Shown one piece after another: positions 27,717-36,865 of a DNA stretch of 64,000 bases. Position 1 is the stretch's first letter; each line of letters begins with the position of its first letter. The translations under genes were made by a program, and so were the position numbers. Origin of the DNA: CAWHNT01 sp963830775 (GTDB lineage Bacteria > Pseudomonadota > Alphaproteobacteria > Geminicoccales > Geminicoccaceae); NCBI GenBank assembly GCA_963830775.1, contig CAWHNT010000047.1, positions 744,001 to 808,000 of the forward strand. The letters are read 5' to 3'. A model generated the notes under the pieces. The model did no database searches, had not been told where the DNA came from, and worked only from the letters and a program-made list of their open reading frames with translations.

Positions 27717-28837
27717 ATGCGCAATCTCGCCTACCAGATGGCCGAAGCCGTCGAGCGGCCGGTGCTGGACGCCGCCGCCCTCCGGATGCCGCACCGGCCG
27801 TCCGCTGGGACGATTTCGTCGCCGCCACGGCGGCCGGCGACCTCGTCCAGACCACGGCCTGGGGCCGGGCCAAGGAGGCCACCGGCTTTGCGGTCGTGAC
27901 TGCGCAGTCCCGCCGCTGCGGCGTTCTCGAAGGCGGTGGTCTCCTGGTGATGAAGCGCTTCGGCCCGCTGGGTGCCGTGGGTTACATGGCCCGGGGGCCG
28001 CTCGTCGCCGGCGACGATCCCTTCCGGGTGGCCCGCGTCCTGGACGAGGTGGAGCGCACCGCGCGCGAGCAGGGTGTCCGTCACCTCGTCGTCCAGCCGC
28101 CCGAGGGCGGGCAGCATATCGAGGCCACGCTGGCGCTGCGCGGCTACACGCCCAACGCGCCCGACGTAGCACCCAGTGCCACCATCGTGGTCGACCTCAC
28201 CCCTCCGCTGGCGACCATCCTCGCCCGCATGGCAACGACCCGCCGCCGCAGCGTCCGTCAGTCCCAGCGCCGCGGCGTGACCGTGCGCCTGGGCGGGTCC
28301 GAGGATCTCGACGCCTTTCACGCCCTGCACCTGGCCACCGCCCGGCGGCAGGGCTTCGCACCTCTCTCGCGCGCCTACATGCAGGCGCAGTGGGAGGCCC
28401 TGCGGCCCGTAGGAGCCGTGGAGCTGTTCATCGCCGAGCTCGAGGGCCGGCCCCTGGCCGCGATCTGGAACACGGTGTTCGGCGACACGATGACCTACCG
28501 CATCCCCGGCTGGAGCGGCGAGGAGCGCACCTTGCAGCCGAACGTGGCCTGCCATTGGCGGGCCATCGAGTGGGCCCGGGAGCGCGGCTACCGGCGCTAC
28601 GACCTTGGCGGCCTCGGGCGGCACGCGCAGGCGATCAGGCAGGGCCGGCTGGCGCTCGAGGACCTCAAGCACTGCACCACCGCCTTCAAGGTCGGCTTCG
28701 GCGGCAGGGTGGTCGTCCTGCCCCGGGCCTGGCAGCTCACCTTCAACCCCGTCGCCCGGCATCTGGTGCGTGCCGCACGCGTCCTGGCCGACACGCGCCC
28801 GGCCCGGGCACTCGTGCATCGGCTCCGCAATGGCTGA
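27717..28837 (+). CDS. FemAB-like acyltransferase (GNAT fold), frame break near 27780
   Basis: About 373 residues if one base is missing (or two are extra) near 27770-27790; this and the break in the HTH gene at 48.9 kb are the only non-+1 breaks in the window. The body has VRWDDFVAATAAGDLVQTTAWGRAK, ARGPLVAGDDPF, RRRSVRQSQRRGV and NTVFGDTMTYRIPGWSG, as in FemAB/MurM-type lipid II aminoacyl transferases and their polysaccharide-locus relatives. These proteins attach aminoacyl or acyl groups to glycan precursors in the cytosol. It overlaps the sugar transferase gene by 8 bp. The start ATG 27717 is 11 bp after the aminotransferase. Confidence 0.72.
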
Positions 28838-29540
28838 CGAGCAGGGAGTGATCCAGATGGCCACCACCGTTGCGGCCGCCGTCGCTCGTACGGCCGGCTG
28901 GCGCAGCACCGCCTCCGGCGCGCAGCTTGCCAAGCGCTGCTTCGACCTCGTCGCCGCCAGTGCCGCCCTGGTCGTGCTGAGCCCGGTCATGGTCACGGCA
29001 GCACTGCTGGTCCGCCTCACCAGCCCCGGTCCCGTCCTCTTCCGCCAGACGCGGATTGGGGAAGGTGAGCGGCCGTTCACGATTCTGAAATTCCGCACGA
29101 TGTACGCTGACGCCGATGATCGCTTGCACCGCGAGTTCAATCGCAGGGAGCTGCTGGGCGATGGCGGCATGCTGACCGGCGACGGCATCTTCAAGCCGGA
29201 GCACGACCCCAGGCTGACGCCTGTGGGTGCCGTCCTCCGCCGCTACAGCATCGACGAGTTGCCGCAGCTCATCAACGTGCTGCTGGGCGACATGGCCCTG
29301 GTCGGCCCGCGCCCATCCTTGCCCTGGGAGGTCGAGATGTTCACGGCCGAGCAGCGGCGGCGCCACCGCTGCCGGCCCGGCATCACCGGCCTGTGGCAGG
29401 TGAGCGGGCGCAACCGGCTCAGCATGCAGGAGATGTTGACGCTCGACGTCGCCTACGCCGAGCGGCCTTCGCTGCTCGCCGACCTTGCCATCCTGCTGCG
29501 CACCCCGCGCGCCGTGCTGTTCGACCATGCGACCCGCTGA
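28830..29540 (+). CDS. Initiating sugar transferase (undecaprenyl-phosphate sugar phosphotransferase)
   Basis: 236 residues. A single N-terminal membrane segment (LVAASAALVVLSPVMVTAALLV) is followed by the cytosolic bacterial sugar transferase domain: SPGPVLFRQTRIGEGERPF, ILKFRTMYADAD, DELPQLINVLLGDMALVGPRPS and GITGLWQVSGRN. It loads the first sugar-phosphate on undecaprenyl phosphate and so starts the repeat unit. It is the short monotopic type rather than the WcaJ type with five helices. An ATG at 28857 has a better ribosome-binding site (GGGAG) than the 28830 start. It overlaps its neighbours on both sides. Confidence 0.9.
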   Translation: MADEQGVIQMATTVAAAVARTAGWRSTASGAQLAKRCFDLVAASAALVVLSPVMVTAALLVRLTSPGPVLFRQTRIGEGERPFTILKFRTMYADADDRLHREFNRRELLGDGGMLTGDGIFKPEHDPRLTPVGAVLRRYSIDELPQLINVLLGDMALVGPRPSLPWEVEMFTAEQRRRHRCRPGITGLWQVSGRNRLSMQEMLTLDVAYAERPSLLADLAILLRTPRAVLFDHATR

Positions 29541-30655
29541 GACCCTGATGGGCTATAGCGCTGGCCGGGACCTCCTCCCGCCCGTGCTGCGGGACCTCGC
29601 CCGCCACTCCGCGGAAGGTCAGACCGTCGCCGTGATCGACGCGCGCGGCGAGGCCTACAGGAACCTCGCTGCCGGCCACCGCCACGCGAGCCTGTTCTCC
29701 TCGCCACCCTGGATCGAGGCGGTCGGCACCGCCTACGGACTGCGCATCGAGGCTTCGGCCCGGCTGCGGGACGGCAGGGTCGAAGCCGCGGTCCCGTTCT
29801 GCCGGATCGCCGACATCCGCGGCGAGCGCATCGCCTGCCTGCCCTTCTCGGACTATTGCGATCCCCTGGTCGAGGATCCGGCTGACTGGGCCGACCTCGT
29901 CGCCCCCATCCTGGCGGCAGGCGTCCCGGTCCGGCTGCGCTGCCTGCGCAACGCGCTCCCCACGGCCGACGACCGCTTCCGCGTGGCCGGTCACGCTCTG
30001 TGGCACGGCGTCGACCTCAGGCGGGGCGAGGACGAGATCTGGGCCGGTCTCGACGGCCAGGCCCGGCAGAACGTGCGCAAGGCGGAGCGGCACGGCGTGG
30101 TGGTCCGGCGCAGCTTCAGCCTGGACGATCTGCGCCTGTTCCACGGCATGCACGCGAGCCTGCGCAAGTCGAAGTACCGGATGCTGGCGCAGCCGTTCGC
30201 GTTCTTCGAGGCGCTGCACGCGGCGCTCGCCCCCGAGGAGCGGATCTCCGTTCTGCTGGCCGAGATGGATGGTGCCGCTGTCGCCGGCATCCTGTTCCTG
30301 GAATGGGGCGACACGCTCTACTACAAGTTCAACGCCTCCATCGACACCCACTTCCGCCCCAACGACCTCCTGCTCTGGGAGGGCATTCGCTTCGGCCGGG
30401 GCCGCGGCCTGGCAGAGCCTCGACTTCGGCCTGTCGGATGCCGACCAGCCTGGGCTCGTCCGCTACAAGGCCAAGTTCGCGACCGAGGAGCGCGCCATCT
30501 CGATGCTGGAGTGGCGCCCCGAAGGTCATGCCGACCCGCGTGGCGAGGAGGTCGGCCGCACGCTGCACCGGATGACCCGCCTGCTCACCGAGCCCGCCGT
30601 CCCCGACACGGTCACCCGTGCCGCCGGCGACGAGCTCTACCGCTACTTCTGCTGA
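29527..30655 (+). CDS. Second FemAB-like acyltransferase, frame break near 30412
   Basis: About 375 residues after removing one extra G near 30412. It has SLFSSPPWIEAVGTAYGL, ACLPFSDYCDPLV, GQARQNVRKAERHGV, RKSKYRMLAQP and LYYKFNASIDTHFRPNDLLLWEGI, the layout of a GNAT/FemAB-like protein from polysaccharide and exosortase loci. The C-terminal part continues as LQSLDFGLSDADQPGLVRYK and ends ELYRYFC. It is distinct in sequence from the first FemAB-like gene, so the locus carries two non-redundant acyl or aminoacyl transferases. The start overlaps the sugar transferase stop. Confidence 0.75.
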
Positions 30656-30665
30656 GGGCCGGCCC

Positions 30666-32042
30666 GTGTCGCGGATCGCAACCAAGGTGCTGGCCCCGCT
30701 CGTCGCGGCGGGTGCGCTTGCGGCGGCTGCGGCAGGCCTGCTGAGCGTAGGCCCGGTGCAGGGCCAGACCACGTCACCCAGCTGGACCCTCCCGCTCGCC
30801 CGCGATCCGGCCGGCTGCACGCTGACCGTCGATCGCGACCGGTCGGCCACGGCCGGAGCCTTCGCCACCATCCAGAGTGCCGTCGATCAGGCGCGCCCCG
30901 GCGACGTGGTCTGTGTTCGCTCGCTCGATCACCAGGACGAGCGGGTCTCGGTCAAGCGATCCGGTCGCAGGGGTGCGCCCATCGTGCTCAAGGCTCTGGG
31001 TCGCGTGCTGACCTCGGGCTTTGTGATCGAAGCCGACGATGTCGTCGTCACCGGCTTCACGGTCGGCAAGCGGCCGCCCGAGCGCGAGGACGGGCGCGGC
31101 ATGGGCATCTACCTTGCCGGCGCCCGGCTGCAGGCGATCGGCAACACCATCGTCGAGCCCGGCGGCGACGGCATCGGCTGCGAGCTGAAGGCACCCAACT
31201 GCAACGACGCTGCCATCGTCGACAACACCATCCGCGGTGCCGACGGCAACGGCATCAACGCCATCGGCGACCGCATCCGCATCGCGGGCAACGACGTTGC
31301 CGGCTCGCGCATGATCACCGCCGGCGACGCCGACGGCATCCGCTTCTTCGGCACCGGGATCGTCGTCCGCGGCAACTATGTCCACGACATCTCGGACCGC
31401 GGCTATCCGGAAGGCGAGGAGCCGCACACCGACTGCTTCCAGTCCTTCGACCAGTCCCGACCGCCGACCATCGACGCGCTGATCGAGAACAATGTCTGCT
31501 TCAACGTCGATCATCAATGCATCAACGTCGAAGCACCAACGCTCGGTCAGTCCGCGCGCATCGTCTTCCGCCGCAATGTCTGCGCCAACAATGGCAGCCA
31601 GGCGGTCCTGCTGCGGCAGCTGAAGCAGGTCGAGATCCGGGACAATCTCTTCCTGCCGTCGATCCTCTATTTCGGGGTGGTGGCCAAGCTCGGCGTGAGC
31701 GACGCCACGATCGCCTGCAACCTGTTCATCGGTGACTACAAGAGCGTCGAGGTTGACGACAGCTCCCGCAAAGGCCTGACCCTGGACCGCAACCAGACGG
31801 TGGCGAGCCAGGACCAGGTGCCCGAGGCGGAGGAAGGGCTGGCGAAGGTGGGGTGCAACCCGCCGAGCTGGCGGCCCAAGGCCCGGCGGCGTGCGGCCGG
31901 GTGCAGGGTGGGAAGGGCCGCCAGGGTGCGCCGGGCACGGGCGACGGGACCTCCGCGGAGAGTGTCCATGTCCTGCCGATGTCCGCAGGCGATGGCCTCG
32001 ACCCGCCTTCTCCCCTCCCTAGCCGCCGCTGGAGTACCCTGA
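30666..32042 (+). CDS. Exported right-handed parallel beta-helix protein
   Basis: 458 residues starting at GTG 30666. The N-terminus has a signal-like hydrophobic run (VLAPLVAAGALAAAAAGLLSV), so it is exported. Residues about 60-385 are parallel beta-helix repeats (ATIQSAVDQARPGDVV, GNTIVEPGGDGIG, DNTIRGADGNGINAIG, GNYVHDIS) as in AlgG, pectate lyases and PelB-type enzymes. In an exopolysaccharide locus this suggests periplasmic epimerisation or cleavage of the polymer; I cannot name a catalytic residue. The last 55 residues are Arg/Ala-rich and unlike the rest, perhaps read out of frame after an unseen indel near 31870. The next gene starts 2 bp after the stop. Confidence 0.77.
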   Translation: MSRIATKVLAPLVAAGALAAAAAGLLSVGPVQGQTTSPSWTLPLARDPAGCTLTVDRDRSATAGAFATIQSAVDQARPGDVVCVRSLDHQDERVSVKRSGRRGAPIVLKALGRVLTSGFVIEADDVVVTGFTVGKRPPEREDGRGMGIYLAGARLQAIGNTIVEPGGDGIGCELKAPNCNDAAIVDNTIRGADGNGINAIGDRIRIAGNDVAGSRMITAGDADGIRFFGTGIVVRGNYVHDISDRGYPEGEEPHTDCFQSFDQSRPPTIDALIENNVCFNVDHQCINVEAPTLGQSARIVFRRNVCANNGSQAVLLRQLKQVEIRDNLFLPSILYFGVVAKLGVSDATIACNLFIGDYKSVEVDDSSRKGLTLDRNQTVASQDQVPEAEEGLAKVGCNPPSWRPKARRRAAGCRVGRAARVRRARATGPPRRVSMSCRCPQAMASTRLLPSLAAAGVP

Positions 32043-32044
32043 CC

Positions 32045-32911
32045 ATGGCCGGAACAGTTGCCCGCGTCCGTCCGGATGCCCCGCAAGGCCGAGCTGGCCT
32101 CGATCAGCCGATCCAGAGCCCGACCATGCTTGCCGCAGCGATGCGCGCTGCCGCCGAGACGGGGGCCCTTGCCCAGGCGGGCGTGGTCGAGACGGTGCTG
32201 TGGCCCCTGGCGAACAAGGCAATGTGGTGGCGCCGGCTGCACGGCCCCGAGGTGAGCCTGCCTTACACGCTCTACGGCGACACGCCGCGCTATCGATGGC
32301 CGGCCCTGAACGGCCGCCTCGGCCGCGGATCGATCGTCTACAGCTTCGGGCTCGGCCAGAATGCCTCGTTCGAGCACGAGCTGATGCAGGCCTGCCACTG
32401 CACGATCTACGGCTTCGATCCCACGCCGAGCTCCGCCGAGTGGATCGCGGCACAGCAGTTCGGCCTGAGCTTCCGCTTCGTCGAGATGGGCATCGCCGAC
32501 GCGGACGGCGAGCTCAAGTTCTTCGCACCCGAGAACCCGGACCACATCTCCTATTCGATCAGGCCCGGGAAGAGCGCCAGGCTCGGCCGCAGCTTCGGTA
32601 CCAGCGCCACCAAGCAAGGTGTCACCGCCAAGGTCCGCACGCTCCCCTCGATCATGCGGATGCTGAAGCACGCCAAGATCGACATGCTGAAAATGGACAT
32701 CGAGGGCGCTGAAGACAAGGTAATCGACAGCATCGTTCAGACGACTATTCGGCCCGAGCAGTTCCTGGTTGAATTTCATCATGGTTTCTATGGCATCGGC
32801 CGGGATGACGTCCGACGGTCGGTGCAGAAGATGAGCGATATGGGCTACAGGATCTACTGGGTCTCGGATCGCGGTCTTGAATATGCCTTCGTCCACCGGG
32901 CCTTCATCTGA
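32045..32911 (+). CDS. FkbM-family SAM-dependent methyltransferase
   Basis: 288 residues. The methyltransferase core spans about 85-270: SIVYSFGLGQNASFEHELM (SAM-binding region), IYGFDPTP, a central WVEMG-like FRFVEMGIADADGEL, and the FkbM signature IDMLKMDIEGAEDKVI. It O-methylates sugars or other small substrates. The ATG at 32045 has GGAG 10 nt upstream. Its place between a beta-helix protein and Wzz points to methylation of the polysaccharide repeat unit, perhaps as a cap. Confidence 0.85.
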   Translation: MAGTVARVRPDAPQGRAGLDQPIQSPTMLAAAMRAAAETGALAQAGVVETVLWPLANKAMWWRRLHGPEVSLPYTLYGDTPRYRWPALNGRLGRGSIVYSFGLGQNASFEHELMQACHCTIYGFDPTPSSAEWIAAQQFGLSFRFVEMGIADADGELKFFAPENPDHISYSIRPGKSARLGRSFGTSATKQGVTAKVRTLPSIMRMLKHAKIDMLKMDIEGAEDKVIDSIVQTTIRPEQFLVEFHHGFYGIGRDDVRRSVQKMSDMGYRIYWVSDRGLEYAFVHRAFI

Positions 32912-32971
32912 GGCCGTTTCGCCGGTCCCGAGCGAGCGTGGGCCCGACGGGGCATTCGAAGGAGAGCCAGG

Positions 32972-33697
32972 ATGGCAGTCGGTGAGATCGGGGCCTCGGG
33001 CCTGCAGCGGACGGCAAGGATAGCACCGCCGCGACGGGACCGGCCGGGGCAGGGCGCCGTTGCCACCGAGGACACGGGCAGGACCTCCGGTGCCTCGTCC
33101 CAGGTGCTGGTGCCGGCCAGTCCTGCAGCACCCGCGCGCCGTCGGCGCGGGCGGGCGATCTGGCGCTTCGCGCTCCTGGCCCTGACCCCGATCGTGCTCG
33201 CGGGCCTGGGTGCCTATGCCGGCGGGACGCTGCAGCCGACCATGTACGCCGCCCGCAGCGAGATCGTCTTCTACGTCCGCACGCTCGGGAGCAGCGGAAG
33301 CGCCGACCGCTTCCTGTCCACCCAGCCCGAGATCGCCGCCAGCCGCAGCACGCTCGCCCCCATCGCCGCCGAGTTCGGGCGCTCGGTCGAGGAGATCGAG
33401 AAGCACCTCGAGGTCGACCTCGTCAGATCGAGCGCCATGATGCGGATCGAGTATGCCGACCCCAGCGGCACCACGGCCCTCGACGTCACCCGGGCCATCA
33501 CCGACCGCTACCTCACCCTGCTCCGCGACCTCGAGGTCGCGGAAGGGGCGGGACACCAGGTCCTGAGCCCGGCCTTCCTGCTCGAGCGGCCGACCGAGCC
33601 CCGGCCGCTCCAGGCGGCAGCCATCGGTGCCGTCGTCGGCTTCGCGATCTCCTTTGCCGGGATCATCGTCCTGGCCCAGACCAGGGCGCCGGCGTGA
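32972..33697 (+). CDS. Wzz-like chain-length / capsule co-polymerase membrane protein
   Basis: 241 residues. A long basic Pro/Ala N-terminal cytosolic arm (residues 1-60) precedes membrane segment 1 (LLALTPIVLAGLGAYAGG), a periplasmic domain with YAARSEIVFYVRTLG and coiled-coil regions, and membrane segment 2 near the end (AAAIGAVVGFAISFAGIIVL), preceded by the Pro-rich PTEPRPLQ typical of Wzz/PCP proteins. It sets polymer length. There is no attached BY-kinase. Its stop overlaps the GTG start of the flippase gene. Confidence 0.78.
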   Translation: MAVGEIGASGLQRTARIAPPRRDRPGQGAVATEDTGRTSGASSQVLVPASPAAPARRRRGRAIWRFALLALTPIVLAGLGAYAGGTLQPTMYAARSEIVFYVRTLGSSGSADRFLSTQPEIAASRSTLAPIAAEFGRSVEEIEKHLEVDLVRSSAMMRIEYADPSGTTALDVTRAITDRYLTLLRDLEVAEGAGHQVLSPAFLLERPTEPRPLQAAAIGAVVGFAISFAGIIVLAQTRAPA

Positions 33698-35389
33698 GCG
33701 CAGCCCAGCCCGCGGCAGGTTCGACCGGCGAGGGCGAGCAGGGAGCACGCTCCGCCGCGGCCGAGCTCGCGGCCCATTCGCGCACGGTGGCCCTGGGCAC
33801 GCTGGTGAGCCGGGTCACCGGCTTCGGCCGGGTGGCGGCACTCGCCGCCGTGCTGGGCCCCACCTATTTCGGCAACCTCTTCCAGACCTCGCTGCTGCTG
33901 CCCTACATCCTCTGCCAGCTCCTGATGACGTCCCTGACCACGGCGATCCTGACGCCGCATCTGGTGCGCCATCTCGATGCCGGCGATCACGCGGGTGCGA
34001 GACGCGTCGCCAACGGTTTCCTCGGTGTCGCCTGCATCCTCTTCACCGTCGTCGCCGTGCTCTGTGCGGCCGGTGCACCGATCTTCGTCATGCTGCTGAC
34101 ATCTGCCGTGCCCGATCCCGAGGTCCGCGAGCACCAGCTGCGGCTGGGGGCACCGCTGATCATGGCCCTGGCCCCCCAGGTGCTGTTCTACGGAATTACC
34201 GCGATCAGCATCGCCGTCCAGCAGGCGCACCGCCGTTTCGCCCTGCCGTCGGCCGCCCCGGCGATCGAGAACATCGCCGTCGTCGCGGTGCTGGGTGCCA
34301 CGGCACTGCTGTTCGGGGTCGGCAGCGACGTCGATGCGATCTCGACCGGCCAGCTCCTGCTCTTGGGCCTGGGGTCGACCGCGGCGGTGGCGCTGCACAC
34401 GGCCGTGCAGTGGCTGGGCGCCTGGCGGGCCGGCGTGAGCCTCGTGCCCAGCGCCGGCTGGCGCGATCCCGAGGTCCGGCGGGTGGTGCGGCTGGCCCTT
34501 CCGTCCAGCGGCAACGCCACGCTCACCGCTGCCGCCGTCCTCGCCATCCTCATCGTCGCCGGCAGCGTGCCCGGCGGGGCCGTGGCCTTCCAGATCGCCT
34601 ACAACCTCTTCAACCTGCCGATAGCGCTCGCGGCACGGCCCGTGGCGGCGGCCCAGCTTCCGTTGCTCGCGCGCAGCTTCCAGCGCAACGCCGCAGCCGC
34701 GGCCCACGCCATCTACCGCGACAGCCTCCGCCTGACCCTCTTCGTCGCCATGCCGGCGAGCCTGCTGTTCCTGTGCGTGCCCGAGACGCTGGCCCGCGCC
34801 ATCGCCTTCGGCGAGATGCGCACGCAGGAGGGGATAGCACTCGTGGCCGCGGCGATTGCCGGCCTCGGCATCGGCCTGATCGGGGACGCGGTCCTGGCCC
34901 TTGCGACCTCCGCCTCCTATGCCCGCCACGACGCCACCGGGCCGCTCAAGGCCGTGGTCATCAGGATGGGCGTCACCTGTGCCGGCACAGCACTCGCAAG
35001 CCAGACGATGCATGGTGCTGGCCTGCTTCTGGCGCTGGGCCTCAGCCTCGCAATCGCCAATCTCTGCGCCGCGGCCTACCTGCACGGCGAGCAGCTGCGG
35101 GTCCTGCCGCGCCTGTCCAGTCCCTGGAAGCGCTCGCTGCTCGGCGACCTCGGCGCCTCGATCCTGGCCGGGGCCGGTGCCATCCTCCTGGCCCACCCAC
35201 TGGCCGGCCAGACCGGCTCCAGCACAAGGAGCCTCGGGAGCTGCGGCCCTGGTCGTCGGCTTCAGCGCCGTCCTTTATCTGCTGTGCCAGCTCGCCCGGG
35301 GTTCCGGTGAGCTGCGCACTCTCTTCGGCGGCTTTCTGCCGGGCACACCCAAGCCCACGCCGCCGGCCGGCATCGGGCCGCCGGCATGA
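33694..35389 (+). CDS. MurJ/Wzx-like MVF-family lipid flippase, frame break near 35225
   Basis: About 564 residues with 12-14 membrane helices after removing one extra base near 35225 in the C-terminal part. The N-terminal region has TLVSRVTGFGRVAALAAVLG, matching MurJ (SRxxGxxRD-like), followed by FQTSLLLPYILCQLL, and further on AFQIAYNLFNLPIALA. MVF proteins flip undecaprenyl-linked glycans across the inner membrane. Its position between Wzz and the Wzy-like protein makes it the locus flippase rather than the cell's peptidoglycan MurJ. The start is GTG overlapping the wzz stop; the stop overlaps the next ATG. Confidence 0.83.
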
Positions 35390-36853
35390 GCGGGGTCGCC
35401 CGGCCGGCACCCGAAGGCAGCGCGCGCCGGGTGCCGATCAGCGTCGTCGGTGCCGGCACGGTGGCCCTTGCGACCCTGGCGGGAGCCGGCGTCGGCGCAG
35501 GCGGCATCAGGGTCGCCGCCGTGGCCATGGGCCTGCCGGTGCTTGCCGCCGTGCTGGTGGCCCCGCAGCTCGGCGCCTTCCTCTGGCTGCTGGCGACACC
35601 GCTCATCGTCGGCATCGACCGGGGCGGTGCCTTGCCCGTGCTGCGCCCGAACGAGGCGCTGCTGCTCCTGCTGGCCGTCGGCGTGGGTCTCCACACGCTG
35701 CGCTGGATGGTGCGCGGCGAGCAGCGCTGGCCGCAGCTCGCGCGCCTCGATCTGGCCTTAGGCCTTCTGGTCCTTACCGGCTCCATCCTGCCGCCGCTGG
35801 TCCGCTTCGCCCGCGGCCTGCCGCTCGATTCGGACGACATCCTCTACAGCGTCGTCTTGTGCAAATACCTCCTCCTCTACGCGATCTTCCGTTTCAGCGT
35901 CCGCACGCCGGCCCAGGTCCGGGCCTGCCTCGTGCTCGCCATGCTGGCAGCCGCCATCGTGGCCGTCGTCGCCATCCTCCAGGTCAACGACCTCCTGGGC
36001 GTGCCCGGCCTCCTCGACCGCCATTACGGCGAGCCGTTCAGCGGCACGTCCGGCCCGATCCTGGAGCGCGGCACCTCGACCGTGGCCTCCTCGTTCGGCG
36101 TCGCCAACATCATGACGATGTGCGCGGCCATGATCGTGGCCTGGCTGGCTCACCGAGGCCGGCCCAGCCCCATGCTCGTCGGCGCCGGCATCCTCTTCCT
36201 CCTGGGCTGTGTCGCCGCCGGCCAGTTCTCGGGCTTCATCGGCTTCGCCATCGCCCTCTTCGTGGCCGGCCTGCTCACCGGCCGGCTTGGGCGCCTGCTG
36301 GCGATCGGGCTGCCGATGGCGGCGATCGCGGCCGTCGTTCTCTGGCCGGTGCTGGCCGTTCGCCTGAGCGGCTTCGAGACACCCATAGGCCTGCCGCCGA
36401 GCTGGATCGGGCGCCTGGACAACCTCCAGCACTTCGTCCTGCCGGAACTCAGCACCGGCCTCAACTGGCTCTTGGGTGTGCGCCCGTCGGCGCGGCTGGC
36501 GGCACCGGAGAGCTGGCGCCAATGGATCTACATCGAGAGCGGCTATGCCTGGCTTCTGTGGACCGGCGGCGTCCCCTTCCTCCTGGCCTTCCTCGCCTTC
36601 GCGGCGGTGGCGCTGCGTGACCTGACACCGGTTGCCCGGCGCCGTACCGATGCCGTGGGCGTCGCTGCCTCCGCTGCCGTCGCGGCCGTGGCCACCATGG
36701 TCGTCCTGATGCTGTTCGATCCGCATTTGACCATGCGCGGCGGCGCCGACCTGCTGTTCCCGCTTCTGGCCCTCTCGCTGGTGGGCTTCGGGAGACGGGC
36801 ACCGGCGGCCGTGCTCCCGCTGCAGCCTTCGCCGGCACTCGCGGCCAGCCTGA
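35386..36853 (+). CDS. O-antigen polymerase/ligase-like (Wzy) membrane protein, likely frame break near the 3' end
   Basis: About 488 residues with 10-12 membrane helices and a large periplasmic loop around 200-240 (DDILYSVVLCKYLLLYAIFRF before it). The LVLIxxSRGxxxG-type pattern is loosely present as LLGCVAAGQFSGFIGF. As written, the frame runs past 36853 into the next gene. Assuming one extra base in the last 60 bp, as seen in most interrupted genes here, the stop is TGA at 36851-36853 and the length becomes an exact codon multiple, placing the stop just before the Sel1 gene. It polymerises or ligates the repeat units in the periplasm. Confidence 0.73.
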
Positions 36854-36865
36854 GGAGTGGGACAC

